Source: Planctomycetota bacterium
Lineage (GTDB): Bacteria > Planctomycetota > SZUA-567 > H5-PLA8
Length of the DNA stretch: 64,000 nt
Assembly (NCBI GenBank): GCA_015075375.1
Contig: JABTUM010000001.1
Coordinates: forward strand, 1,111,201-1,175,200
Reading direction: 5' to 3'
The notes beneath the pieces are model-generated. The model did not search any database and was not told the origin of the DNA. It saw only the letters and a list, made by a program, of their open reading frames with translations. This document shows positions 36,500-45,171 of this stretch, in pieces. Within the stretch, counting starts at the first letter, position 1. Every line of letters begins with the position of its first letter. A program made the position numbers and the translations under genes.

Positions 36500-37641
36500 C
36501 GCGCACCTCCCGCCAGCGCCGCGGCAGCCTCGGCGCCCTCGGATTCGGCACGAGCGGCAGGCAAGAGCTTATGCGCGCGAAGGGTGAAATACACGGCGCT
36601 CACCAGCGTCAATCCGCCCACCGCCACGTGCGCGGTGGCAATCGCCTCTTTTATGCCGTTCGGTGCGTAACCGGTTGGCGTAATCAGGCGGTAAATCATG
36701 ATCCCCACGCCCAGCGCGATCTGCAGACCGAGCAGCCCGCCGACCGCGAAGGCCGGGCGCGTCAACGCCGGAACCTCGGGGTACCGCTTCAGCGTCTGGA
36801 CCAGCACGCGCGCGACCGTATGCGCCACGAACAGGAAGCCCGCGAGGTGCGAGCCCAAATGCCACCAGAACTGGGTCTGGCCTTCGGCATGCGGATCGTA
36901 TGGCGTATGCCGCACGGCGGTGCCCAGCAGAATCTGGAGGTAAATAGCACCGATCATCCAGGCGCCGAATCGGCGCAGGGGCTTGCGCGCCTCGTTCGCG
37001 TGCGGCGAGGCCAGCGGGCGCATTTCGAACCAGTCCGGCGCGAGCAGCACCGTCAGAGCCGCGAGCAGACTGAAGAACGCCTGCGCCAGACCGCCGTGCG
37101 CCGAACTGACCAGCGGCGGAAGCTGGTACAGTACGGTCAGGCCGCCTAGCAACGCCTGAACGACAACGGCCAGCAGCGCGCAGATCGCCAGTTTTCTGAC
37201 GGCCGGGCGCTTGTCGGTTTCCCACACGGCCGCGGCCAGAATGAACATCAGGAAGCCCACGGTTCCGGCGATCAGGCGATGCCCGTGCTCGGCGCGAACG
37301 GAAGTGATCCGATACCAATCCAGCGGACCGAAGAGGTAGTACGTGCCCGCCAGTACACAGCCGCTCGCAATCGCGGCGAGCGCGGCGATGCGCGAGCGCG
37401 TGGCCACCCAAGCTCCGCCCAACAGAGCCGTAAGCACCAAAAGCCCCAGCGCGATGCCCGATTTCGGCTGCCCGTAGCTGAGTGGCCAATCGGGCACCGA
37501 AAGCCCGGCCTCGATGCTTTTCACCAGTCCGCCAAAGCAGATCAGGATAAAGGTGAGTCCCAGCGTTGCGCGTGCCAGGTAGCGCACCGCTTTCGGAGGC
37601 GGCGCTGGCGGCGAAACGGAGTCGGGTGCGGCTGCGTCCAT
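36496..37641 (-). CDS. ctaA: Heme A synthase (COX15/CtaA)
   Basis: A 381-residue protein with eight membrane helices in two four-helix halves. Likely heme ligands lie in RAEHGHRLIAG and SSAHGGLAQAF (first half), and in WWHLGSHLAGFLFVAHTVAR and ATAHVAVGG (second half). It converts heme O to heme A for aa3-type oxidases. No Shine-Dalgarno is free before the ATG at 37641: the nearest G-rich stretch is inside a 9-bp hairpin (37651-37673). Confidence 0.92.
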   Translation of the reverse strand: MDAAAPDSVSPPAPPPKAVRYLARATLGLTFILICFGGLVKSIEAGLSVPDWPLSYGQPKSGIALGLLVLTALLGGAWVATRSRIAALAAIASGCVLAGTYYLFGPLDWYRITSVRAEHGHRLIAGTVGFLMFILAAAVWETDKRPAVRKLAICALLAVVVQALLGGLTVLYQLPPLVSSAHGGLAQAFFSLLAALTVLLAPDWFEMRPLASPHANEARKPLRRFGAWMIGAIYLQILLGTAVRHTPYDPHAEGQTQFWWHLGSHLAGFLFVAHTVARVLVQTLKRYPEVPALTRPAFAVGGLLGLQIALGVGIMIYRLITPTGYAPNGIKEAIATAHVAVGGLTLVSAVYFTLRAHKLLPAARAESEGAEAAAALAGGAR

Positions 37642-37650
37642 GAAATCGAA

Positions 37651-37673
37651 CGCCCCGCGTATGGCGCGGGGCG
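37651..37673 (-). promoter_or_regulatory. Strong hairpin in the ctaA leader
   Basis: A perfect 9-bp stem CGCCCCGCG/CGCGGGGCG with a 5-nt loop, ending 9 nt before the ctaA start on the minus strand and 33 nt after the stop of the upstream lipoprotein gene. It lacks a good T-run. It may stabilise the upstream message or hide the ctaA ribosome site. Confidence 0.5.
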
Positions 37674-37706
37674 CTCCCTTATAAGGTTAAGTGACCGGCC
37701 GTTCCG

Positions 37707-38543
37707 TTACTTCGCGGGGAAGACAATCTCGACCGCTTTGCTTTCGCCGTCCGCGATTTCCACCTCGACGCTCTTCGTCTTGAGCTTTTCGTGCCACGCC
37801 GTCACGGTGTACTTTCCGGGCGGCAGTTTCGGCAGCGTGAACTTGCCGTCCTTCGCGGTAACCGCGCTCAAATTATGCGGCAGAACCCGCGCATAGCCGC
37901 TCATCCAAGGATGGACGTTGCAGACCAGCTTCGCCACGCCCTGATCTTCGATCTTCTTCACGTCCGTCTTGCCGGGCGTCTGGCTGATGTTAAAGAGCGC
38001 CGAGCCGTCCTGCGTGCAGTTGATGTTATGCAGCGTCGGGTCGCTGTTCTTCAGTTCGATGGGCTGGCCGGTCTGGATCGCGGCCACATGCGGGAGATAC
38101 TTACAGCCCTTCTGGTCGATGACCGCCGTAGCAGGCGTCGGGAAGCTGTACTTCTCGACACCGGTGCTGATGTAGACCACGCAGTTGGCCAGTTCGTTGT
38201 TCTCGCCCGTAACCACGGTTTCGAACAACATATCCTCGCCTTTGCACTTCGGGTCGGCGCTCATGTCGATTTTGCGCATCTTTTCGCCCGGACCGTCGAG
38301 CTTCACCACGCCGGTCACTGTGGCTGTGGCCTTCGCCGCCGGGAAGGGTTCGTTACCGGTCTGGACCAAGCCGCTGTCGCCCGCGCTTTCGGAGCCGCCG
38401 CCTTCATCCGTTTTAGCCGCAACGCCGCCGCCGGCCTTCTTGGTGCGCGGAGGCTTCACTTCGCCGCTGCAGCCCGAAAGCGCAGTCAAACTCACCGCCA
38501 GGATCGCCACTGCCAAGAGGCCCAACCACCAAGATGCCTTCAC
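37707..38543 (-). CDS. Cupredoxin-like lipoprotein with beta-domain tail
   Basis: A 278-residue lipoprotein with a lipobox ending at Cys25 (LSGC). A cupredoxin-like domain of about 75-222 carries the likely type-1 copper ligands His172 (TLHNINC), Cys208, His211 and Met214 (CNVHPWM). A C-terminal carboxypeptidase-regulatory-like beta domain follows (KFTLPKLPPGKYTVTAWHE). It is the first gene of the ctaA-ctaB-SCO operon. It is paralogous to 44317-45168. It could carry electrons from the bc-like complex or deliver copper; which is not decidable from sequence. Confidence 0.85.
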   Translation of the reverse strand: MKASWWLGLLAVAILAVSLTALSGCSGEVKPPRTKKAGGGVAAKTDEGGGSESAGDSGLVQTGNEPFPAAKATATVTGVVKLDGPGEKMRKIDMSADPKCKGEDMLFETVVTGENNELANCVVYISTGVEKYSFPTPATAVIDQKGCKYLPHVAAIQTGQPIELKNSDPTLHNINCTQDGSALFNISQTPGKTDVKKIEDQGVAKLVCNVHPWMSGYARVLPHNLSAVTAKDGKFTLPKLPPGKYTVTAWHEKLKTKSVEVEIADGESKAVEIVFPAK

Positions 38544-39214
38544 ACTCGCCTCCCTTATCGTACGCCGCTTCGAATCCCGAAACTCACCTGTGCGCTCAGC
38601 TTACCCATAGCTCCGGCTCTTACGCCGGCGCGTATCGCTAAGTGCTTCCGCAATTTGCCGATGGATGCAACCGAGGGCGTTCTACTGAACCCCTTGGGCA
38701 GTGTCAAACCGGATTCAACCGCCACGCACCCGCTTCAGCTAAAGCAACTGCCCGTCCAGTCGCCGTGCCATCCCAAGAACGCCGGCTCGTCCAGGTCTTT
38801 AGTCTATGCTTTATAAGGAGTTACGCGAAGCGCCACGCGATTGTAACGCCAGTCGAGGCTTTCCGCCCACAGGCTGCTCCGTAACGCCAGGGAGCAATCT
38901 GTAGCGCCGCAAGTTTCGCTCCGGAGCAAGCCGGTCAAATGCACTTGGTGCGCAAGATGTAATGCACAGCGGCTCGCGGACGGGCCTGAAGTTTGCGGCA
39001 TCTATAGGAGAATGCTGGGCTTGCGGCCTTAATGTGGCGATCGCGCGCAGGCGTGTACCCTCTGGGAACGCGCAAATGCGTCGTCTGCTGTTGACCGTTT
39101 CGGAGCGTTCGTTACAGTCGCTGCAAGTCCTGCACGTACATGTTCCGAAGCGGCCTTGGCCTCCCAGCTACCTGGATGCCGGGCTTGATGTTGCATGAAG
39201 GGGATACGCCAACC
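38544..39214. other. Divergent regulatory region with direct repeats
   Basis: 671 nt between the oxidase-biogenesis operon (minus) and the Rieske gene (plus), with no supportable gene. It contains two exact copies of GTAACGCCAG 38 nt apart (38843-38852, 38881-38890) and a nearby variant GTAGCGCCGC, which may be regulator sites shared by both operons. Confidence 0.45.
39091..39118 (+). promoter_or_regulatory. Possible promoter for the Rieske operon
   Basis: TTGACC (39091-39096), 16-nt spacer, TACAGT (39113-39118), about 95 nt before the Rieske start. The -35 is 5/6 and the -10 is 4/6 to consensus. Confidence 0.45.
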
Positions 39215-40021
39215 ATGGCGGACACACCAGAGCAACCTGCCGACTCTCAAGAACCCAAGCCCAGCGCCGAAGGCACGCCTGCGCCGGCTCCCGACGCGGC
39301 CGCTCCGGCACCGGAAGCGGCTGCGGGCGAAGAAAAGAAAGAGCCCGCGGCCGCGGCCAAGCCCGCTCCGGCAAAGCCGGCGCCGAAGGCCGCCGCCGCG
39401 AAGGCGCCGCTCGATCCGGCCGCCGCGGAAGCCGCGAAGAAAGCCGCGGCAGCGAAACTCGCCGCAGCCAAGGCGAAAGCGAAAGCCAAAGCCGAAGACC
39501 TGCCGCCGCCCGTCGAACTGACGACGCGCCGGTCGTTCCTGACTTGGGGGATGGCGGCGTGGGTGATCTTCTTCGGCTGGCTGGGCGGAGTGGCGCATCT
39601 GTGCCTGCGCTTCATGTTCCCGCGCGTGCTGTACGAGAAAGATCCCAAGTTCCGCGTGGGCAAGAAGAGCGACTTTCCCGAAGTGGGCAAGGTTTACGAA
39701 CTCTATAAGGAATCCCAGGGCGTCTGGCTGGTGCGGTTGACGGAAGAGGGCGAAGACCACCTGGTGGTGCTCTCGACGGTCTGCACGCATTTGGGCTGCA
39801 CGCCGAACTGGCTGGAAGCCGAAGCGAAGTTCAAATGCCCGTGCCACGGTTCGGGCTTTTACCGCAGCGGTGTGAATTTCGAAGGGCCCGCACCGCGCCC
39901 GCTGGAACGCCACAAGATCTACGTGGATGCCGCCGGCGACGTGATCGTGGACAAGGCGTCCACTTTCCGCCAGGACTTGGGCCAGTGGGGCGCGCCGGGC
40001 TCATTCGTGAAGATGGCCTGA
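39215..40021 (+). CDS. Rieske iron-sulfur protein
   Basis: 268 residues. An unusual N-terminal tail of about 100 residues is almost pure Ala/Pro/Lys/Glu. Next come a twin-arginine signal-anchor (TTRRSFLTWG, helix about 111-133) and the Rieske fold with [2Fe-2S] ligands in CTHLGC (190-195) and CPCHGSGF (208-215), including the disulfide cysteines Cys195 and Cys210. It takes electrons from quinol at the Qo site of the cytochrome b pair at 29584-31568. The ATG at 39215 follows GAAGGGG. The octaheme gene begins 46 nt later. Confidence 0.95.
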   Translation: MADTPEQPADSQEPKPSAEGTPAPAPDAAAPAPEAAAGEEKKEPAAAAKPAPAKPAPKAAAAKAPLDPAAAEAAKKAAAAKLAAAKAKAKAKAEDLPPPVELTTRRSFLTWGMAAWVIFFGWLGGVAHLCLRFMFPRVLYEKDPKFRVGKKSDFPEVGKVYELYKESQGVWLVRLTEEGEDHLVVLSTVCTHLGCTPNWLEAEAKFKCPCHGSGFYRSGVNFEGPAPRPLERHKIYVDAAGDVIVDKASTFRQDLGQWGAPGSFVKMA

Positions 40022-40067
40022 AGCCGCGGGCTTACCTTTTCAAGCAGATTCGCGACCGGGGAAGACC

Positions 40068-43000
40068 ATGGGCAAGAAGTCCGAACTACCTTCGATCGTT
40101 CCGCACCACATCGCCTTCGCCGCCGGATGCGGCTTGCTGCTGGCGGCCACGTTCTACGCGTTCGTGCAGGATTACTCCGACCGCGAATACGTGGAATACC
40201 AGCAACAATACCGGCAGCTCGAATACATCCGCCAGTGGCGCCAGCGCGAAGATGTCGAGGAAGAACTCGGCGTCAACCGCATGCGCCAGCTTGAGCAGAT
40301 GCAGAAGGTTCACGAACTGGAAGGCGCGACAGCCCAGAACAAGCCCAAGCTCGACGAGATTCATGCAAAGGTGGCCGGAGTCGATGCCCAGCTCCAGTTG
40401 CTCAAGCGGCAGCTCAATTTCGCCGGCACCGACGTGGACGTGCGCAAGTACGAGTACACGGCCGCCGCGGAGCCGGTGAAGGACGCCAAGCTGGAAGTGG
40501 TTGGCGAGCAGCAGAAGCTGCGCATGGACCTCTTCAACAAAGTCGCCGAACTGGAAAAAGAGCGGACGGGCCTGCTGAACGAAGCCAAGCAGATCGAAGA
40601 GCCGCTGGTCCTGGCGCGCAAGGAACTCGCCGCGCTCACCGCCAAGGAAGAAGAACTGACGCTCGCCTTGAAGCAGACCAAGGGCAACACGGTCATCAAT
40701 GCGCTGCGCGACATGCCCGGCGCCGACTTCATCGGCCCGAAGTACAACCTCAACGACCAGGTGATCCTGCGCAACCTGCCGCTCGACGTGAAGTTCGAAT
40801 TGAAGGCCGCGCGCTACGACCGCTGCATCTCCTGCCACAAGGGCATCTACAACCCCGATCCGATGTACAGCAAGGCCGCGCATGACGAGCAGATGAAGGA
40901 GATCGAGAAGCTGGAAGCGGCGGGGAACGAGGCCGAAGCGAAGGCGTTGCGGCAGGAACTGGTTCCGGCGGTGATGCGCTCGCATCCGCGCCTGGACCTC
41001 TTCGTCAACGCCAACAGCCCGCACCCGGTGAAGAGCTTCGGCTGTACGGTCTGCCACAAAGGCCGCCCGATGGGCACCAGCTTCATGCGCGCCGCGCACA
41101 CGCCTCGCAACGAAGAGCAGAAGCACGAATGGATCGAGAAGTACGGCTGGTCGGAAATGCACCACCACATTCCCAGCGTACCGATGTGGGACGACATGAT
41201 GCTTCCGATGCAGTACGTCGAAGCCTCGTGCAAAAAGTGCCACCAGGGCGTCGACCACGTTCCGCAGGCGGCCAAACTGAACGCGGGCATGGACCTCTTC
41301 CGCGAGCAGGGCTGCGCGAACTGCCATATTGGAGATACCAACAAGGACTTGGCCTGGATGGGCCGCGTCGGTCCCGACCTGCGCCGCTTGGGCGAAAAGA
41401 CCAGCTTTGCCTGGACCGCCCAGTGGATCGAAAACCCGTGGCACTTCCGGCCCGAGACCAAGATGCCGCGCTTCTTCGGGCTTGAGAACCGCCGCGATGC
41501 CGGGGACCAGCTCCAGAACGGACAGGTCGACCGCGAAGCCGTCGAAGTCGAAGCCATCGCCGCCTACCTGCTCGCCGCCAGCAAGCTGCGCGAACGCGAC
41601 ATCCAGGTCGCGCCCGCCGGCGACCCGGCCAAGGGCGAACAGCTCTTCAAGGGCGTCGGCTGTGTGGGCTGCCACAGCACCACGCATGCGCCCAAAGAGG
41701 GCGACCGCTACGCGCACAACGACCACGGCCCGGACCTCAGCCGCATCGGCGAGAAGGTCAGCAGCGGCTGGCTCTTCGCATGGCTCAAGAATCCCCACGA
41801 GTACTGGGCCGAGTCGCGCATGCCGTCGCTGCGCCTGAGCGACCAGGAAGCCGCGGACTTGAGCGCTTACCTGTTGCAGAGCATGAAGAAGGCGGAGCCG
41901 CTGCGCGGCGGCGAGCCGAAGTTCGGCGAAGCCGTCTACGACGAACTGATCACGAACCTGCTCGAGAACAACACGCCGCTCTTCCAGATCAAGCAGATTC
42001 TCCAGGATCCCGAAGCGCTGGTGCGCCGCACGTTGAAGAACAAGGTCAAGTACGTCAGCGATGCCGGCAGCGATAAGCCGCGCGACTGCGGCCAAGGTGA
42101 ATGGACCGAAGCCCAGATCGACGCGGTCATCAAATCCATGGACGACATGGCCGGCAGCCCAAGCAAGGCATCGGTCTACAAGAAGGCGTTCTACGTCGGG
42201 CAGGCGATGATCCAGCAGCACGGGTGCTACGGCTGTCACAACATCCAGGGCTGGACCTACGCGCCGCTCACCTGCGTGAATCTCGCGGGCGAAGGCGACA
42301 AAGCGTTGGACCGCTTCGATTTCGGCTCCCACGATTTCGTGGGCATCCCCGATACGCGCTGGGACTGGTTCTACGTGAAGCTCACGCGCCCGCGCTCGTT
42401 CGACCGCGGCAAGGAACCGATCACCAAGCCCGCCGACCGGCTGCGCATGCCATGGTACGGGTTCAAGCGCGACAGCGTTCCCGACGCGCATGCCCCGGCG
42501 GGAGAAGGCCACGAAGACGGCGACGAGCACAAGCACGCGGCGTCCGATGTGACGCGGCGCGCCTCCGGCGGCGGGCACGGCCCCAAACGCAGCGCCGTTG
42601 CCGTCGCGCTGGCCAACGAAGACGAAGGACGCGAAGGCGGATACGGATTCACCCACGAGCAGGTCGAGCAACTGGTCACGGCCCTGCTGAGCTTCACGGA
42701 CGAAGGGATTCCGCAAGAGATGAAGCGGACGCCTACGCCTCGAGACGTGGCGCTGGATCGCGGCGAGCGCGTCGTCCAGGCGCTGAACTGCACCGGCTGC
42801 CATCTGGTCGGAACGAAGCCCGCCCAACTTCAGACCGATCTGGCCAAGCGCGGCCTGCTGCGCCTGGAAGCGCTGGTCACGCGCGAAGCTCAAGGCGCCG
42901 CGAAGAATCTAGGCGTCTTCAGCGACGAAGATATCTTCTCGCTCAACGCGCCCGGCATGGACGCGCAGGGCTTCCTCCACTTTGGCCGCGGCACGTACTA

Positions 43001-44186
43001 CTCCGAAGCCACCGTCCCGCTGGTGCTGGCCGAAAAGAAGGTCCGCCGCAGCGAGGTCGATCCTTGGGAAGCGCTCGATTTCCGCCTCGAACGGAAGATG
43101 CCCGATGTCCCCGAAGCCGAGAAGGGCTTCTGGGTCGAGTACGGCTCGCTGGTTACGGCCGAGCGCTTTGCGCAGTTGACCTCCGCCTTCTTCGACGAGA
43201 AGGAAGCGGCCGCTGTGTACGCGAAGTACAACAAGCGCTTCGTCGACAAGCGCGCCTACGAACGGCTGGCCGGAACCCAAGCCTTTAACCGCCCCGAATT
43301 GCGCGACGGCGCTCATTACATCGGATCGGTGAAGCTCGCTGACCTGAAAGTGCAGCGCTTGTATTACGAGCCCGTCGAACTGAAGGTCCGCTGGACCAAG
43401 GGCGAAGGCAAGATCGTCGCGCACATGATTGACTTGGCCAAGCAGACCAAGGGCGAGACGGCCTCGCAGCAGGATGCGCCGCCCAGCCTGGCCTTCGAAG
43501 GCGGCAAGGTCCACCCCGACTGGCTGTACAACTTCTTCCATAATGTGGAAGATCTGCGGCCGGGCTTGGCCATTCGCATGCCCAGCTTCTGGAGCCACGG
43601 CGGTTCCAGCGCGTACAAGACCGTGTATCCGGCGGGGCGCCATTCGGTGGTGGATAATACCAAGCGTCCCGCGGGCGTAAGCGGCGAGCCCTACGCGCCG
43701 CCGATCGGAACCATGGGCGACGACGCGCGCGAACTTGTGGAGTACTTCGCCGCGTTGGCGAACGAACCGCCTTACGGTTTCGTGCCCGTACCTTCCTTCA
43801 CCGAAGAGTCCCGCAAACAATATGAAAAGGGATTCCAGCTGCTTTTCAGCACCGATAAGGGCGGCCTGGGATGCAATCAGTGCCATTCCGTCGGCCAGTA
43901 CAGCCCCAAGCTGCCCGTCGGTCCGAACCTGGCCATTTCCAAGCGCCGCTTCAAGGCCGAATGGCTGCAACGCTTCATGACCTATCCGGCGGCGATATAC
44001 CCATGGACCAGCATGCCGGCGAACTTCTACGACTGGACCAGCTACGAGTACAAAGCCAACGATCCGTTGCGGGGCCTCAAGAGGGATCCGGCCGAATTGA
44101 AAACCATCGCCGATAAGCTCAAGGCCGTGCACTTCTACCTCCGCCACAGCGGCGAGATGGAAATCGGCGCCGGCGGCGAACCGTAA
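40068..44186 (+). CDS. Giant octaheme cytochrome c, probable bc-complex subunit
   Basis: 1372 residues: an N-terminal anchor helix (about 13-33), a charged coiled coil (about 40-215), then cytochrome c modules with eight CXXCH sites. These are CISCH 253, CTVCH 326, CKKCH 388, CANCH 416, CVGCH 532, CYGCH 720, CTGCH 908 and CNQCH 1269. Several are followed by distant Met-containing segments (MPRFF, MPSLR, MPSFW, MPANF) typical of monoheme cytochrome c Met ligands. A His/Gly-rich insert lies near 800-850. It directly follows the Rieske gene, so it is likely the c1/f replacement and electron exit route, on the outer face. A strong terminator follows. Confidence 0.92.
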   Translation: MGKKSELPSIVPHHIAFAAGCGLLLAATFYAFVQDYSDREYVEYQQQYRQLEYIRQWRQREDVEEELGVNRMRQLEQMQKVHELEGATAQNKPKLDEIHAKVAGVDAQLQLLKRQLNFAGTDVDVRKYEYTAAAEPVKDAKLEVVGEQQKLRMDLFNKVAELEKERTGLLNEAKQIEEPLVLARKELAALTAKEEELTLALKQTKGNTVINALRDMPGADFIGPKYNLNDQVILRNLPLDVKFELKAARYDRCISCHKGIYNPDPMYSKAAHDEQMKEIEKLEAAGNEAEAKALRQELVPAVMRSHPRLDLFVNANSPHPVKSFGCTVCHKGRPMGTSFMRAAHTPRNEEQKHEWIEKYGWSEMHHHIPSVPMWDDMMLPMQYVEASCKKCHQGVDHVPQAAKLNAGMDLFREQGCANCHIGDTNKDLAWMGRVGPDLRRLGEKTSFAWTAQWIENPWHFRPETKMPRFFGLENRRDAGDQLQNGQVDREAVEVEAIAAYLLAASKLRERDIQVAPAGDPAKGEQLFKGVGCVGCHSTTHAPKEGDRYAHNDHGPDLSRIGEKVSSGWLFAWLKNPHEYWAESRMPSLRLSDQEAADLSAYLLQSMKKAEPLRGGEPKFGEAVYDELITNLLENNTPLFQIKQILQDPEALVRRTLKNKVKYVSDAGSDKPRDCGQGEWTEAQIDAVIKSMDDMAGSPSKASVYKKAFYVGQAMIQQHGCYGCHNIQGWTYAPLTCVNLAGEGDKALDRFDFGSHDFVGIPDTRWDWFYVKLTRPRSFDRGKEPITKPADRLRMPWYGFKRDSVPDAHAPAGEGHEDGDEHKHAASDVTRRASGGGHGPKRSAVAVALANEDEGREGGYGFTHEQVEQLVTALLSFTDEGIPQEMKRTPTPRDVALDRGERVVQALNCTGCHLVGTKPAQLQTDLAKRGLLRLEALVTREAQGAAKNLGVFSDEDIFSLNAPGMDAQGFLHFGRGTYYSEATVPLVLAEKKVRRSEVDPWEALDFRLERKMPDVPEAEKGFWVEYGSLVTAERFAQLTSAFFDEKEAAAVYAKYNKRFVDKRAYERLAGTQAFNRPELRDGAHYIGSVKLADLKVQRLYYEPVELKVRWTKGEGKIVAHMIDLAKQTKGETASQQDAPPSLAFEGGKVHPDWLYNFFHNVEDLRPGLAIRMPSFWSHGGSSAYKTVYPAGRHSVVDNTKRPAGVSGEPYAPPIGTMGDDARELVEYFAALANEPPYGFVPVPSFTEESRKQYEKGFQLLFSTDKGGLGCNQCHSVGQYSPKLPVGPNLAISKRRFKAEWLQRFMTYPAAIYPWTSMPANFYDWTSYEYKANDPLRGLKRDPAELKTIADKLKAVHFYLRHSGEMEIGAGGEP

Positions 44187-44214
44187 GCCGGTCTCTCGGT
44201 CCAGACGGCACCCG

Positions 44215-44248
44215 GCCCCGCGCGGACGCTCTCCGCGCGGGGCTTTTT
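44215..44248 (+). terminator. Terminator after the octaheme cytochrome gene
   Basis: A perfect 12-bp stem GCCCCGCGCGGA/TCCGCGCGGGGC (44215-44226 with 44232-44243), 5-nt loop, followed by TTTTTA. Confidence 0.95.
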
Positions 44249-44316
44249 ATTCGCGGAGTGGCGAAGAAGCGGCGCGTCCGGCGCGTCTGAACCGGTACGG
44301 GGGCGAAGGGGAGCGT

Positions 44317-45168
44317 ATGAGCGCCGGACTGCGAATCGTAGGGCTGCTGCTCGCGATTGCGGCATCGAGCGCGTGGCCGGGCGAGGGCAAAGCCGCGCTG
44401 GCCGGGACCGTGCGCTTCGAAGGCGATATACCTGCGCCGTACCGATTCGATCTATCCGCCTCGCCGCGCGACGTGCCGGTCTGCCGCGGCGAAAGCGCCG
44501 ATGCATTCAAACCTTCCAATCGCCTCCAGGTGCACCCGCAAAGCCGGGGGGTGGCGAGCGTCGTTGCGATCCTGAGCACCCTCGACGGCAAGACGCCTCC
44601 CGGTGCGCCGCCCTTCCCCGCCCCGCGTTCGGTGCTGGTCGACCAAGTGGCCTGCGCGTACGTGCCGTTCGTCACCTGGGTCGAAGCCGGGCAGCCGCTT
44701 CAGATACGCTCCAGCGACCGTACGCTGCATAACGTCCACGCCTACAAGGACCGCATCGGCGGCGAGACCCTCTTCAACGTCGCGATGCCCGTGCAGGGTC
44801 AGACGATCGAAAAGAAGTTCGCCGATCCGGGGCTGGTCGCTCTCGCGTGCGACGCGGGGCATAACTGGATGAGCGCCTACGTCTTCGTCGTCGAGAACCC
44901 CTGTATCGCGGTTACGCCGGAAGAAGGGAGCTTCAAATTCGAAGGGCTCGCACCGGGCGAATACAAGCTCACGCTCTGGCAAGCCGGTTGGAAGGTGACG
45001 CCCGTAGGCACCGACCCCGTCACGAAGAAGCCGCGCGGTTTCGCCTATTCAGAACCGCTGATCCTCGAACGCACGGTACGCCTCAAGTCCGGCGCCAATA
45101 CGCTGGAGGCTGCGCTCACGCCAGAAGGCTGGAAAGAGCCCGGCGAAACATCGGCGGTCGAGAAGTAG
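44317..45168 (+). CDS. Cupredoxin-like secreted protein with beta-domain tail
   Basis: A 283-residue protein with a signal peptide (about 1-27) and no lipobox. Likely copper ligands are His138 (TLHNVHA), Cys178, His182 and Met185 (CDAGHNWM), with one extra residue between Cys and His compared with its paralogue at 37707-38543. The C-terminal beta domain (SFKFEGLAPGEYKLTLWQAG) is shared. It lies after the octaheme terminator, so it may have its own weak promoter. A role as soluble acceptor of the complex is a reasonable guess. Confidence 0.82.
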   Translation: MSAGLRIVGLLLAIAASSAWPGEGKAALAGTVRFEGDIPAPYRFDLSASPRDVPVCRGESADAFKPSNRLQVHPQSRGVASVVAILSTLDGKTPPGAPPFPAPRSVLVDQVACAYVPFVTWVEAGQPLQIRSSDRTLHNVHAYKDRIGGETLFNVAMPVQGQTIEKKFADPGLVALACDAGHNWMSAYVFVVENPCIAVTPEEGSFKFEGLAPGEYKLTLWQAGWKVTPVGTDPVTKKPRGFAYSEPLILERTVRLKSGANTLEAALTPEGWKEPGETSAVEK

Positions 45169-45171
45169 ACT

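Noticed and set aside
40086..42893. 935-residue open frame on the minus strand opposite the octaheme cytochrome
   Set aside because: A shadow of the GC-rich plus-strand gene: repetitive Arg/Val/Gly/His composition, no ribosome site, no domain, while the other strand has eight heme motifs.
44317..45168. Annotation as a plain plastocyanin
   Set aside because: Too long, has an added C-terminal beta domain and an altered Cys-His spacing; only cupredoxin-like can be supported.
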